The translations under genes were made by a program, and so were the position numbers. A stretch of 64,000 bases of DNA from NCBI GenBank assembly GCA_025363475.1, contig JANYDS010000018.1, positions 1 to 64,000 of the forward strand. Reading direction: 5' to 3'. The notes beneath the pieces are model-generated. The model searched no databases, was not told the origin of the DNA, and was given only the letters and a program-made list of their open reading frames with translations. Of this stretch, positions 25,080 to 36,557 are shown piece after piece. Positions within the stretch are counted from its first letter, which is position 1. Every line of letters begins with the position of its first letter. This DNA comes from Terriglobia bacterium (GTDB lineage Bacteria; Acidobacteriota; Terriglobia; Bryobacterales; Bryobacteraceae).

Positions 25080-26795
25080 TTGAGACTAACGACGCCATTA
25101 TTCCTTGGGGCCTGCCTCGCGCTTACCTCCGGCCTTGCCAGGGCAGCGGTCAGTTACACCTGCGACGCCTCCATCGACGTCCGTGTACCGGGACTTTGCA
25201 ACACCCTCAACACCACCATTGCGGACCTCTACAGCAAGACTTTTACCAACGCCAGCGCCCAGATTTTTATTACTTTCGGCGCCACCGGCCTGGGCTCCAG
25301 CGCCCAATACCTCAACTACGTCACCTGGGCGCAATACCTGACAGCACTCAACGGGCGCGCAACAGCCAGCGGCAATGCTGTTCAAAAGGCGGCCTTAACT
25401 GCGCTGGCCACATATGCAGCCCCGCTTTACAGCAATGGCAATGTGGAAATCACAGCCGCGCTCGGCCGCAGCCTCGGGTTCGCCGGGATGACCGGTTCCA
25501 CCAAAACAGGTGACGCCTGCAACGCCGGCACAAGCGGATGCTACGACGCGGTTGTCACCATCACCAAAGACCCGAACACGCCGCTCTACTTCCGCACCGG
25601 GACCGAAGCGCCCGATGCCTACGACTTCTTCGGTACCGTCGAACATGAGACCAATGAAGTCCTCGGCATCAGCTCCTGCATAGACACCACCGGCACGGTC
25701 CTCACAAATTCCTGCAACCGCAGTGCGCCGGCGGCAATCGATCTTTTCCGTTATTCCGCAGTTGGCAAAATAGTCGCAATCAGCAGCCTCAGCACCGTAC
25801 CGGGCACATACTTTTCCTATGATGGCGGCATCACCAATGGTGCAAATGGCATCGCTTACAACACGCTTTCCAATGGTTCCGATTACCACGATTTCGCGGG
25901 CGTATGCCCCGGCAAACAGCACATTCAGGATGCCGAAGGCTGCCCCGGCAAAGACGCCAACATGGATATCACCAATGATGGCGGTGCGGAAATCAACACC
26001 CTGAACGCTCTGGGCTATACGCTGGTTCCCGCAGTCATCTCGAACGTTCCCGCCGTTTCAACAGGCGGCGTGGTTGCCCACGGCACCGGCTCCACCACCA
26101 TTCAGTCGGGCAGCTGGGTGGATATCTACGGCACCAACCTCTCTGCCACTTCACGATTCTGGAATGCAGATACCGAAATCATTAACGGCAACCTGCCCAC
26201 CAGCCTGGACGGCGTTACTGTCAAAATCAACAACAAGCTCGCGTATGTTTACTACATCAGCCCGGGCCAGATTAACGTACAGGCACCCGATGATTCCGCA
26301 ACCGGGACGGTCAACGTAACTGTCACCAACGCGAACGGCACCAGTACCAGCACTACCGCCACTCTGCAGTCAGTTGGCCCTGCGCTCTTCACGCTGGATG
26401 GCAAATACCCGGCAGGCGTAATCCCTGTGTCAACAGGCTTTTATTTCGCTGGCACCCCGTTCGCCTACGATCTGCTGGGGCCAAACGGGTTTTTCCCATT
26501 TAACACTCAGGCTGCAAAAAAAGGAGATATCGTGGAACTCTTCGCCACCGGCTTCGGCTCTGCCAGCCCCGCCGTCCCGGCAGGCAAAGTGGTCACCGTG
26601 CCTTCCAAAACCACCAGCCCCGTCACAGTCCTGATCGGCGGTGTTTCGCAAACAGTGGATGCCTATATCGTCGGTGCCGGAGTCTTTCAGTTCAACGTCA
26701 CCATCCCGCAAAATGTCGCCTCGGGAGACAACACCCTGCGGGCAATTGTGAACGGGGTCCAGACGGTCGCCGGAACAGTCATCACGGTCAAGTAA
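25080..26795 (+). CDS. Exported NF038122-like putative metalloprotease with TIGR03437 C-terminal domain
   Basis: The product has 571 residues. The start is TTG at 25080 with GGAGAA 6-7 bases ahead, giving a signal peptide (MRLTTPLFLGACLALTSGLARA). Residues about 25-320 resemble the NF038122 secreted protease group, with the metal-site position reading V-E-H-E-T-N-E-V-L-G (His189, Glu190, Glu193), so HExxE instead of HExxH. From about 345 to the end is the TIGR03437 domain (VYYISPGQINVQAPDD and VELFATGFG), known almost only from Solibacter-type acidobacteria and thought to be a surface or sorting module. The proteolytic function is uncertain because of the changed motif. Confidence 0.75.
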   Translation: MRLTTPLFLGACLALTSGLARAAVSYTCDASIDVRVPGLCNTLNTTIADLYSKTFTNASAQIFITFGATGLGSSAQYLNYVTWAQYLTALNGRATASGNAVQKAALTALATYAAPLYSNGNVEITAALGRSLGFAGMTGSTKTGDACNAGTSGCYDAVVTITKDPNTPLYFRTGTEAPDAYDFFGTVEHETNEVLGISSCIDTTGTVLTNSCNRSAPAAIDLFRYSAVGKIVAISSLSTVPGTYFSYDGGITNGANGIAYNTLSNGSDYHDFAGVCPGKQHIQDAEGCPGKDANMDITNDGGAEINTLNALGYTLVPAVISNVPAVSTGGVVAHGTGSTTIQSGSWVDIYGTNLSATSRFWNADTEIINGNLPTSLDGVTVKINNKLAYVYYISPGQINVQAPDDSATGTVNVTVTNANGTSTSTTATLQSVGPALFTLDGKYPAGVIPVSTGFYFAGTPFAYDLLGPNGFFPFNTQAAKKGDIVELFATGFGSASPAVPAGKVVTVPSKTTSPVTVLIGGVSQTVDAYIVGAGVFQFNVTIPQNVASGDNTLRAIVNGVQTVAGTVITVK

Positions 26796-26869
26796 AACGG
26801 CTGCCGGGCGGGTTACTTTTAAAGGCACCGGAACCAGATACCGAAACCCGCCCGGTATCCTGAAAGCAG

Positions 26870-29122
<2,253 letters not shown>

Positions 29123-29131
29123 GACGGTTGC

Positions 29132-30154
29132 CTATTTGGTCTGCGGAGTCTCGGCATCCGTCTTGCGTGCACCCGCCAGGATATCCACCATGGCGTAATT
29201 CCCCTCGTGGCAGGCATATTCATAGAGTGGATTGGGCGTGGAGACAAACGGATATTCAATCGTCCACGGGCTGGTATAAGAGGTGGAATCTTCGATCACT
29301 GCCTTATAGAGGATAGTTCCGTTGTCGGTACGTGTAAAGCGTTCGGTAACATGCAAATTTTCCGACGAACCGCGGAACCGGGTCTTATCGGTAAAATTGG
29401 TGGTATCGACAACCAGCGTCTCGCCTTCCCAGCGGCCAATGGAATCGCCCAGCCACAGGCGAACACTCGCCGCCGCGTGCGTGCCATCCATGCGGATGAC
29501 TCTCACGTCATGCACCATCTCGACCAGGATCATTACATACCCTGGCGACTGCACAATCTGATAGTTGCTGTTATAGCCCACCGGCAACATCGGCGGACCG
29601 CCTGCGGAACCGAAGCCAACAATGCAACGCTCGCCAATGGGCCGGTCCTGAACGCTATCGAAACGGGCAGTGAGCCGCGCGGCCGCCGCCTTGCGCCGGG
29701 CTTCCGGCGTCAGCTGCGGAATTTTGCCATCCGCCGGATTGATGATCAGCGAAGAACGCTTCGAGCCATCAACACGAGCGAGTTCGGTACCGCGATCCAC
29801 AAACAAATTGTTATAGGCGCGACTGACGTCGGCATCGGCCGGGCCATCCCTGCGGTCGAAACTGCCACCGTCTTGTATGCGCTTTTCGATTTCGCGGGCC
29901 TCGGCATCGGAAACGGTCAATGACGATACTGGCGGGATAACGATCCGTTCGCCGGTAATGGCAGCCAGTACGCCTCGTTCAAGCGGCGTGAGCGTCGCAT
30001 TGGTCCAGAAACCCTGCAGGTCAGGATGACCGTCGGGAGTGTGCGGCAGCGTCCACTTCTTTGGCACCAATTTTACGGAGGGGGATTGGCCGGGCACCGG
30101 GGCCGCATATAGCGTTGCGAGAATAGCCAAAAGGATCAGGAACCGGCGAGTCAT
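29132..30154 (-). CDS. Exported 'PDLQGFWTN' family protein, unknown function
   Basis: The product has 340 residues with a signal peptide (MTRRFLILLAILATLYAAPVPGQ). DGHPDLQGFWTNATLTPLER and the later RLWLGDSIGRWEGETLVVDTTNFTDKT are the hallmark motifs of a family that is expanded in Acidobacteriota and some other soil bacteria; I know of no demonstrated activity. The beta-rich central part and conserved Trp/Asp motifs suggest a binding or lyase-like fold, but this is speculation. It converges on maeB and is divergent from the TPR membrane gene. Confidence 0.7.
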   Translation of the reverse strand: MTRRFLILLAILATLYAAPVPGQSPSVKLVPKKWTLPHTPDGHPDLQGFWTNATLTPLERGVLAAITGERIVIPPVSSLTVSDAEAREIEKRIQDGGSFDRRDGPADADVSRAYNNLFVDRGTELARVDGSKRSSLIINPADGKIPQLTPEARRKAAAARLTARFDSVQDRPIGERCIVGFGSAGGPPMLPVGYNSNYQIVQSPGYVMILVEMVHDVRVIRMDGTHAAASVRLWLGDSIGRWEGETLVVDTTNFTDKTRFRGSSENLHVTERFTRTDNGTILYKAVIEDSTSYTSPWTIEYPFVSTPNPLYEYACHEGNYAMVDILAGARKTDAETPQTK

Positions 30155-30253
30155 AGTTTCACCTTCCGTGCGAACTGGTTGCGGACGCCTTGAATTGTAG
30201 TACGTTTCGCCAGTGCGGTGTCGCGGCGTGGTTCTAATATAATGGGGCGTCGC

Positions 30254-32344
30254 ATGGCGAAACTCAAAGCAAGAAGTTTTACCAAAGAAGACATCGCTCT
30301 CAGTGCTTTGCTCTTCGCCTCAACGCTCATCACGTGGTTCCCCGCCCTCAATGGCACCTTGCTCTGGGATGACGATGGCCATGTCACCAAACCAGCGCTC
30401 CGCTCACTGGAAGGTCTCTGGCACATCTGGTTCACATTGGGCGCGACTCAGCAATACTATCCGCTGCTTCACAGCGCTTTCTGGCTCGAACACAGCCTCT
30501 GGGGCGATGCCGTTTTCGGGTATCACCTCACGAATGTCGTGCTCCACAGCATCGCCGCGCTTATGCTTGTCGGCATCGTCAAACGCCTGAAGATACCCGG
30601 TGCATGGCTCGCCGGATTCCTCTTCGCCCTGCATCCTGTGACCGTCGAAGCCGTAGCCTGGATCTCTGAACAAAAGAGCACTCTCTCTGCCGTTTTCTAC
30701 CTCAGCGCCGCGCTTGTTTACCTGCATTTCGATCAAACGCGCAAACGAAGCCAATATTTCGCGGCCCTTGTCCTGTTTATTCTTGCGTTGCTGAGCAAGA
30801 GCGTCACGGCAACACTCCCGGCGGCCTTGCTGGTCATTTTCTGGTGGCAGCGTGGAAAGCTTGATAATAAGCGGGACGTGATTCCGCTGCTCCCCTGGCT
30901 CATTGCCGGTGCTTCATCCGGCATCTTGACCGCATGGGTGGAACACAGCTATTTGGGTGCCCAGGGTGCGGCCTACAGCCTCTCGCTCGCACAGCACTTT
31001 TTACTGGCAGGCCGGGCCCTCTGGTTCTATCCCGTTCAGCTGCTCACACCGGTGAACTTGATGTTTTTCTACCCGCGCTGGAACCTTGACCCGGCAGCCG
31101 CGTGGCAATATCTGTTCCCTCTCGGCTTTATCGCCATAACCGGCCTTTTCATCTGGCTCGCGCGCCGCAACCGAGCTCCCCTCGCTGCCCTGATCTTCTT
31201 CTCTGGCACCTTGTTCCCCGTGCTGGGCTTCCTGAATGTTTACCCTTTCGTCTATACCTTCGTCGCCGACCATTTCCAGTACCTCGCCTGCCTCGGAATC
31301 CTGGTCCCGCTGGCAGCCGTGCTGACGCGGATCACCCCGGACAGGCGGATTCTGGCAATCCTGCCTGCCATTCTGGCGGTGCTAACCTTCCGCGAAGCCA
31401 GAATATTCGAAGGCCAGGAAACGCTTTATACGGAAACGCTCAATCGCAATCCCGGCTCCTGGATCTCCCACAACAACCTGGGCAACTGGTTGCTTGATCA
31501 AAAACGATTCCCGGAAGCCATCAGTCACTTTCAAGCCACACTTAAACTCAAGCCGGATTCCGCCGAGGCTTATAACAATCTGGGTAGTGCCTATGCACGC
31601 ATGCCCGGCCGCCTCGCCGAATCGATCGCTGAATACGAAGCAGCCATCAAAATCAAACCCGTCTTCGCGCAGGCACATAACAACCTGGGTAGTGCGCTCA
31701 TCCACGTACCGGGCCGCCGTGATGACGCTATTGTTCACCTGCGCCGCGCCGTGGAACTGGACCCCACATCGGCCGATGCGCAGAACAACCTCGGTTCGGC
31801 GCTCTCTGAAACCAACGAGGCAACCGTTCATTACGAAGCCGCCCTGGCGCTCAATCCTAATTCCGCGATGGCACGGACGAACCTGGTCGTCGCTCACACC
31901 AAACAGGGGGCAAAGTTAATGGAAACCGGCCATCTTCAGGAAGCCATTGCGGAATACGAAACTGCCCTGCGAATTGACCCCGAATATGTGGACGCGCATA
32001 ACAACCTGGGCACAGCCTTCGCCCAGTCTGGCCGCATCTCAGAAGCGCTGCCGCATTTTGAAGCCGCAGTCCGCCTGCAGCCTGATTCTCCCGAGGCACA
32101 AATGAACCTTGCTGGGGCCCTGGATGAGATTCCGGCGCGTGCAGCGGGAGCGATCCCCCATTACGAAGCTGCGATCAGGCTCAGGCCCAACCTGGCTGAA
32201 GCGCACTATTTTCTCGGTGTAGCTCTGGCGAAACTTCCCGGCCGCACCCTCGAAGCTCTTGCGCATTTTGAAGCGGCACTGCGTCTCAAGCCAGACGCCG
32301 AAACCCGCGAGCTTGTAAATCGCCTGAAGGCCTCTGCGCGCTAG
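30254..32344 (+). CDS. TMTC-like membrane protein with TPR repeats
   Basis: The product has 696 residues from ATG 30254 (GGGGCG 6 bases before); ATGs at 30218 and 30242 are alternatives. About ten membrane spans fill residues 15-400, with the acidic motif LLWDDDGH in the first outer loop and ALHPVTVEAVAWISEQKSTLS, both typical of the O-mannosyltransferase-like TMTC/PMT-related group. Five to seven TPR units follow (SAEAYNNLGSAYARMPGRL, YVDAHNNLGTAFAQSGRISEALPHFEAAVRL). It may transfer a sugar to exported proteins; the activity has not been shown for bacterial members as far as I know. The S9 peptidase starts 30 bases downstream. Confidence 0.75.
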   Translation: MAKLKARSFTKEDIALSALLFASTLITWFPALNGTLLWDDDGHVTKPALRSLEGLWHIWFTLGATQQYYPLLHSAFWLEHSLWGDAVFGYHLTNVVLHSIAALMLVGIVKRLKIPGAWLAGFLFALHPVTVEAVAWISEQKSTLSAVFYLSAALVYLHFDQTRKRSQYFAALVLFILALLSKSVTATLPAALLVIFWWQRGKLDNKRDVIPLLPWLIAGASSGILTAWVEHSYLGAQGAAYSLSLAQHFLLAGRALWFYPVQLLTPVNLMFFYPRWNLDPAAAWQYLFPLGFIAITGLFIWLARRNRAPLAALIFFSGTLFPVLGFLNVYPFVYTFVADHFQYLACLGILVPLAAVLTRITPDRRILAILPAILAVLTFREARIFEGQETLYTETLNRNPGSWISHNNLGNWLLDQKRFPEAISHFQATLKLKPDSAEAYNNLGSAYARMPGRLAESIAEYEAAIKIKPVFAQAHNNLGSALIHVPGRRDDAIVHLRRAVELDPTSADAQNNLGSALSETNEATVHYEAALALNPNSAMARTNLVVAHTKQGAKLMETGHLQEAIAEYETALRIDPEYVDAHNNLGTAFAQSGRISEALPHFEAAVRLQPDSPEAQMNLAGALDEIPARAAGAIPHYEAAIRLRPNLAEAHYFLGVALAKLPGRTLEALAHFEAALRLKPDAETRELVNRLKASAR

Positions 32345-32374
32345 CGCGGCCCTCGCTAAGCGATAATTCGGTAT

Positions 32375-34393
32375 ATGCGTAGTCTGGCGTGGCTCGTCCT
32401 CGCTTTCGCCCCTTTATCTGTGTTCGCGCAGAAGCTTCCCTTCGACACGTCGGCGCTCCTGAAGATCCAGCGACTCGGCGATCCGCAGCTGTCACCGGAT
32501 GGCAAAACGGTCGCATTCTCCGTCGCCCAGCCGGACGTGGGTGAAAACAAGAGCATCCACAGCGTTTGGAGTGTGCCCCTCGAAGGCGGCAATCCGCGCA
32601 AGCTGGCTGAACCGGCCGAACGCCCCCGCTGGTCACCTGACGGCAAGCAACTTTATTACGTCTCCGCGTCCGGCGGAACTTCGCAAATCTGGAAAATGAA
32701 TCCGGATGGCTCGCAAGCGAAACAGGTTACCAAACTCGCTTCTGAAGCCGATGGTGAGGTAGTCTCTGCCGATGGCAAATACCTGGTCATCACCAGCAAT
32801 GTCTACCCGGAATGCGCTGCAGACGATGCCTGCAACACCCGGCTACTTGAAGCCCAAAAGTTGAACAAGGTCAAGGCGCATATCATCACCAGCCTGCTCT
32901 TCCGGCACTGGACGCAGTGGCAGGGCAAGACCCGCACCCACGTGCTTTCCTACAACCTCGAAAACGGAAAGACTGTCGATCTCACGCCCGGCACACGCGA
33001 CGTCCCGCCCTTCTCCCTCGGCGGTCCCGATGACTATGCCATCTCCCCCGACGGCAAAGAAGTCTGCTTCTCAATGAATACTGATGACGTTCCTGCCAAT
33101 GGCACCAATGCCGATCTGTTTGTCGTCAGTATCGATGGCGGTGAGGCGAAGAAAATCACTACGGGAGCCGGTGCTGACAGTTCTCCGCAATACTCACCCG
33201 ATGGCAAATTCCTCGCCTTCCGTTCACAAGCGCGCGGCGGTTACGAGAGCGACAAGTGGCGTCTGGCGCTGCTGGAACGCGCAACCGGCAAACTTACCCT
33301 GCCCACTGACGCCATCGACCGCGCCATCAACAGCTTTACCTTTGCCCCCGATTCCAAACGGATCTTTTTCACAGCCACTGATCGAGGCCACCAGGCCATC
33401 CAGTACATAGGTGTGGAAGGTGGCGGCGCGCGCGTCGCGGTCAGCGGCGACAACACATTTGACGACATGCAGTTCACGCCGGACAGCCGAACGATTGTCT
33501 TCACGCGGCAAAGCGGTTCCAATCCGGTGGAGATCTGCAAAGCCTCCGCTGGCGGCGGCTCAGCCACTCCGCTCACCCGTCTCAATGACGCGTTGCTGAA
33601 TCAATACCAGCTCACTCCACTGGAAGATTTCTTTGTGCCAGCGCCCGATGGCGCTCAGATTCAAAGCTTCGTGGTTAAGCCGCCAAACTTCGACGCGAAG
33701 AAGAAATACCCGGCGCTTATGCTGATCCACGGTGGCCCGGAAGGCGAATGGGGTGAAAGCTGGACTTATCGCTGGAATGCCCAGATCTTCGCCGCTGCCG
33801 GCTATGTAGTCGTGATGCCAAACCCACGAGGATCAATCGGTTACGGTCAGAAGTTCACTGAAGACATCAAGCTCGACTGGGGCGGCAAACCCTATGACGA
33901 CCTGATGGCCACCGCCGATTACGTTGCCAAACTTTCCTATGTAGACCCCGATCACATGGCCGCCGCCGGCGCGTCTTACGGCGGGTACATGATCAACTGG
34001 ATCCTGGGCCACACGAATCGTTTCAAGGCGCTGGTATCTCACGATGGCGTGTTTGATCTGCGCGAAGAAGCTGAGAGCACCGAAGAAATCTGGTTTCCCA
34101 CCTGGGAATTCGGCGGCATGCCCTGGGAAAATCCGGAAGTCTATGACCGCTGGTCCCCCAGTAAATTCGTTCGTGAATTTCAGACCCCCACGCTGGTCAT
34201 CCACGGCGAACTCGATTACCGGATTCCCATCTCGCAGGGCCTCGAACTCTTCACCTCTTTGCAAATGAAAAAAGTACCTTCACAGCTTTTAGTATTTCCA
34301 GATGAAGGCCACTGGGTGCTCAAGCCCCAGAACAGCGCCCTCTGGTACAAAACAACCATCGACTGGCTCGATACCTGGACAAAACAGAAGTGA
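32375..34393 (+). CDS. Exported S9-family prolyl oligopeptidase/acylaminoacyl peptidase
   Basis: The product has 672 residues with signal peptide MRSLAWLVLAFAPLSVFAQ. Residues about 30-400 form a beta propeller with repeated 'SPDGK' blades (LSPDGKTVAFSV, YSPDGKFLAFRS, ISPDGKEVCFS). The alpha/beta-hydrolase domain has Ser534 (GASYGGYM), Asp614 (HGELDYRIP) and His646 (DEGHWVLKP), all in place, with LIHGGPEGEWG as the oxyanion strand. It cleaves short peptides, probably in the periplasm. The stop overlaps the GTG of the M23 peptidase gene (GTGA at 34390-34393). Confidence 0.9.
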   Translation: MRSLAWLVLAFAPLSVFAQKLPFDTSALLKIQRLGDPQLSPDGKTVAFSVAQPDVGENKSIHSVWSVPLEGGNPRKLAEPAERPRWSPDGKQLYYVSASGGTSQIWKMNPDGSQAKQVTKLASEADGEVVSADGKYLVITSNVYPECAADDACNTRLLEAQKLNKVKAHIITSLLFRHWTQWQGKTRTHVLSYNLENGKTVDLTPGTRDVPPFSLGGPDDYAISPDGKEVCFSMNTDDVPANGTNADLFVVSIDGGEAKKITTGAGADSSPQYSPDGKFLAFRSQARGGYESDKWRLALLERATGKLTLPTDAIDRAINSFTFAPDSKRIFFTATDRGHQAIQYIGVEGGGARVAVSGDNTFDDMQFTPDSRTIVFTRQSGSNPVEICKASAGGGSATPLTRLNDALLNQYQLTPLEDFFVPAPDGAQIQSFVVKPPNFDAKKKYPALMLIHGGPEGEWGESWTYRWNAQIFAAAGYVVVMPNPRGSIGYGQKFTEDIKLDWGGKPYDDLMATADYVAKLSYVDPDHMAAAGASYGGYMINWILGHTNRFKALVSHDGVFDLREEAESTEEIWFPTWEFGGMPWENPEVYDRWSPSKFVREFQTPTLVIHGELDYRIPISQGLELFTSLQMKKVPSQLLVFPDEGHWVLKPQNSALWYKTTIDWLDTWTKQK

Positions 34394-35763
34394 AAATCAT
34401 TATCCTCGCCTTTCTCCTGATGATCGGAATCGGTACGCCGTTTGCGCTCTATTCGGCTGGTACACGTACCGTTATCACGCTTGATCCGGAAGTCAAAATC
34501 ATCGGTTTCTCAACGCCGGTTCACATTCATATGGAGAACCAGCACACCCTGCGCTCAATCATCGTGGCGCTGGAGCAGGATGGCAAGAGTTCGACACTGC
34601 ATACCGCCAGCGAACCTTCTCATTACTTCATTTTTCGCAACGGCCAAACTCATCCGAGCGATCTGAACCTGAAACTCGGCAAGGAAAAAACTCCTGCGTT
34701 GCATGACGGCAAGGCCCGCCTGATCGTCACTGCGGTTTCCAATGATTTTCGAGGGGAGAGCGTCACCAAATCTTTTGATTTCGACGTTATGACCACGCCG
34801 CCGCGTGTCGAAGCGGATGGCGAGCAGCACTACATCAACCAGGGCGGCTCGGAGATGGCCACCTTCACTCCGGGTGGCGCGTTTACCGAAGCTGGCGTGC
34901 GCGTGGGTGACCGGACATTTCGCAGCTATCCCCTGCCCGACCATCCCGGCCAGTACTTCAGCCTCTTTGCGTTCTCCTGGAATTTGCCGGTGGATACACC
35001 GGTCTCTGTCTACGCCAGCAACCCTTCGGGCGCGATTGCGAAGACCAGCTTCTGGTACAAGATCTTCCCGAAGAAATTCCGCACCAGCACAATTCCGCTG
35101 GAGTCGATGAACATTGAACGCATCGTGGGTCAGATTGATACGCAGAACAAGCTCCAGGGCACCACGGTCGAGCGCTTCGTAAAAATCAATAACGAGATGC
35201 GCAAAACCAATAACCAGACCCTGGCCGACCTGCGGCTGAAGAGCGAACCGAAATTCCTCTGGACCGGAGCCTTCCTGCCGATGGTGGATTCCACGGTGGA
35301 ATCGCGCTTTGCCGATGACCGGATCTATACCTGGGAAGGCAAGAAAGTGGATGAACAAACCCACCTCGGCTTTGACCTGGCCAAGCTCGCGCATTCTCCC
35401 ATACCGGCTTCAAATGATGGCAAGGTTCTCTGGGCCGAAGACCTGGGCATTTATGGCAATTGCATTGTGATTGATCATGGCTACGGGCTGCTGAGCGTGT
35501 ATGGGCACCTGAGCGAGTTCCTTGTGAAGAAGGGCGATGAAGTAAAGAAGGCGCAGGTTATTGGCAAGACCGGTTCCACGGGCCTGGCAGGCGGCGACCA
35601 CCTGCACTTCACAATGATGCTGGATGGAGTTCAGATCAATCCGGTGGAATGGTGGGACCCGCACTGGGTTAAAGACCGCATCCTGAGTAAGCTCGGCAAA
35701 GATATGGCGGTTACAGACGACACCCCCGCGCCGGTTCGCAAATCAAAAAAACGGAAGCGTTAG
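34390..35763 (+). CDS. M23-family metallopeptidase, membrane anchored
   Basis: The product has 457 residues, starting GTG inside the S9 stop. Residues 3-21 (IIILAFLLMIGIGTPFAL) form an N-terminal anchor or signal. The catalytic LytM domain is at about 320-430: His325-x3-Asp329 (HLGFDLA) and His404-x-His406 (GGDHLHF) bind zinc, with GNCIVIDHGYGLLSVYGHL between. A long beta-rich region (30-230) has no domain I know. These enzymes cut peptidoglycan cross-bridges or scaffold divisome factors; the full ligand set favours activity. Coupling to an S9 peptidase suggests joint envelope work. Confidence 0.88.
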   Translation: MKIIILAFLLMIGIGTPFALYSAGTRTVITLDPEVKIIGFSTPVHIHMENQHTLRSIIVALEQDGKSSTLHTASEPSHYFIFRNGQTHPSDLNLKLGKEKTPALHDGKARLIVTAVSNDFRGESVTKSFDFDVMTTPPRVEADGEQHYINQGGSEMATFTPGGAFTEAGVRVGDRTFRSYPLPDHPGQYFSLFAFSWNLPVDTPVSVYASNPSGAIAKTSFWYKIFPKKFRTSTIPLESMNIERIVGQIDTQNKLQGTTVERFVKINNEMRKTNNQTLADLRLKSEPKFLWTGAFLPMVDSTVESRFADDRIYTWEGKKVDEQTHLGFDLAKLAHSPIPASNDGKVLWAEDLGIYGNCIVIDHGYGLLSVYGHLSEFLVKKGDEVKKAQVIGKTGSTGLAGGDHLHFTMMLDGVQINPVEWWDPHWVKDRILSKLGKDMAVTDDTPAPVRKSKKRKR

Positions 35764-35982
35764 ATGGGGCAGGTGAGGGATGCCGAGTGCGAAAAGATCG
35801 ATCACGAACTGAGGGCTATGTTTCCCGGCTGCGAAACGGATTGCAGGCTCGATACTTATACGCTTGACTATATTATCTGGCTGGAATCAAACGGTGAAAC
35901 CTACCCGATCCGGATCACGCGTGATGAGTATTTGCACGATGACTGGAAGGGTAATATCAAAATATTGTTGAGGCAGGAGTAG
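35764..35982 (+). CDS. Small hypothetical protein
   Basis: The product has 72 residues, starting with ATG directly after the M23 stop (TAGATG). It begins MGQVRDAECEKIDHELRAMF, has two close cysteines (PGCETDCRLD) and ends DDWKGNIKILLRQE. Acidic and probably cytoplasmic; no family recognised. The zero-base gap to the M23 gene suggests readthrough translation. It is tail-to-tail with the toxin-antitoxin-like pair at 35993-36495. Confidence 0.5.
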   Translation: MGQVRDAECEKIDHELRAMFPGCETDCRLDTYTLDYIIWLESNGETYPIRITRDEYLHDDWKGNIKILLRQE

Positions 35983-35992
35983 TCTCGCGATG

Positions 35993-36238
35993 TCACAGAG
36001 AAGCACCCTTCGCGACCTGACCGCGGAGTAAAAACGTTTTGGGAAACTGCCCCTGGCAGCAAACCTTAAACGACCCGAAGTCTTTAACCCAATCGCCGAG
36101 TGGCACCTCGGGCGTTGAATCGATCCATAGGCGAAGCGCATTGAGATCACCAATGCCAATCGCGCGGTCACGCATGCGGTCAATCAAATGCTGGCGTATG
36201 CCCGGCGGGAACTCAGACCAGGTCGCGATCTTCGGCAT
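35993..36238 (-). CDS. Second gene of a toxin-antitoxin-like pair (KDFGSFK family)
   Basis: The product has 81 residues. MPKIATWSEFPPGIRQHLIDRMRDRAIGIGDLNALRLWI, then PEVPLGDWVKDFGSFKVCCQGQFPKTFLLRGQVAKG, is a compact alpha-then-beta pattern that I recall as an uncharacterised family found beside small DNA-binding genes in soil bacteria and cyanobacteria. The D-W-x-K-D-F-G-S-F-K motif and P-K-T-F-L strand look like a conserved active or binding surface. The start shares one base with the stop of the RHH-like gene (TGATG). A toxin role is inferred from layout only. Confidence 0.6.
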   Translation of the reverse strand: MPKIATWSEFPPGIRQHLIDRMRDRAIGIGDLNALRLWIDSTPEVPLGDWVKDFGSFKVCCQGQFPKTFLLRGQVAKGASL

Positions 36239-36495
36239 CAGTCGCCAAAGACCATCCGACCCATCTGATCGCCCAGTTGCTTGATCTCTTCCGTATCGGT
36301 AGCGTTGCGAAATCGTTCCGCTATGTCGAAAAACAGTTGTTGCTTGTGTTTTTGCGCTTCTATCCCGTTCTCGATCAGTTCCACTAGCATCCTGTTGGCG
36401 CTAAGGCGCCGTGTCTTCGCGAGAGTACGAACCTTGGCGGCGAGGTTTGCAGACATACTCACGCTTTGTCTAACAGACTTGTTGGGAACCGGCAT
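36238..36495 (-). CDS. RHH-type putative antitoxin
   Basis: The product has 85 residues from ATG 36493-36495 (MPVPNKSVRQSVSMSANLAAKV). SVRQSVSMSANLAAKVRTLAKTRRLSANRMLVELIENGIEAQ fits a ribbon-helix-helix: one strand, then two helices with 'S-x-N-x-x-L-x-E-L-I-x-x-G-I'. The remainder is an acidic helical tail that could wrap a partner. A TTG at 36528 would add 11 residues but would run through the inverted repeat. Its stop overlaps the next gene's start. Likely binds its own promoter, where a 7+7 inverted repeat sits. Confidence 0.65.
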   Translation of the reverse strand: MPVPNKSVRQSVSMSANLAAKVRTLAKTRRLSANRMLVELIENGIEAQKHKQQLFFDIAERFRNATDTEEIKQLGDQMGRMVFGD

Positions 36496-36497
36496 AA

Positions 36498-36520
36498 CAC
36501 CATTATGAACCAAAATGGTG
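36498..36520 (-). promoter_or_regulatory. Inverted repeat, candidate operator of the RHH pair
   Basis: CACCATT (36498-36504) and AATGGTG (36514-36520) are perfect inverted copies separated by 9 bases, ending 2 bases before the RHH gene start on the minus strand. Size, symmetry and place fit an autoregulatory operator for a dimeric RHH repressor; binding here would also cover the ribosome site. Confidence 0.5.
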
Positions 36521-36557
36521 GCAGGCAATCTTCGCGCGTCTAAACTAGAATAGATAC

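Noticed and set aside
30236-30242. TATAAT as a -10 promoter for the TPR membrane gene
   Set aside because: It overlaps a possible ATG and has no convincing -35 box at 16-18 bases; not enough to call.
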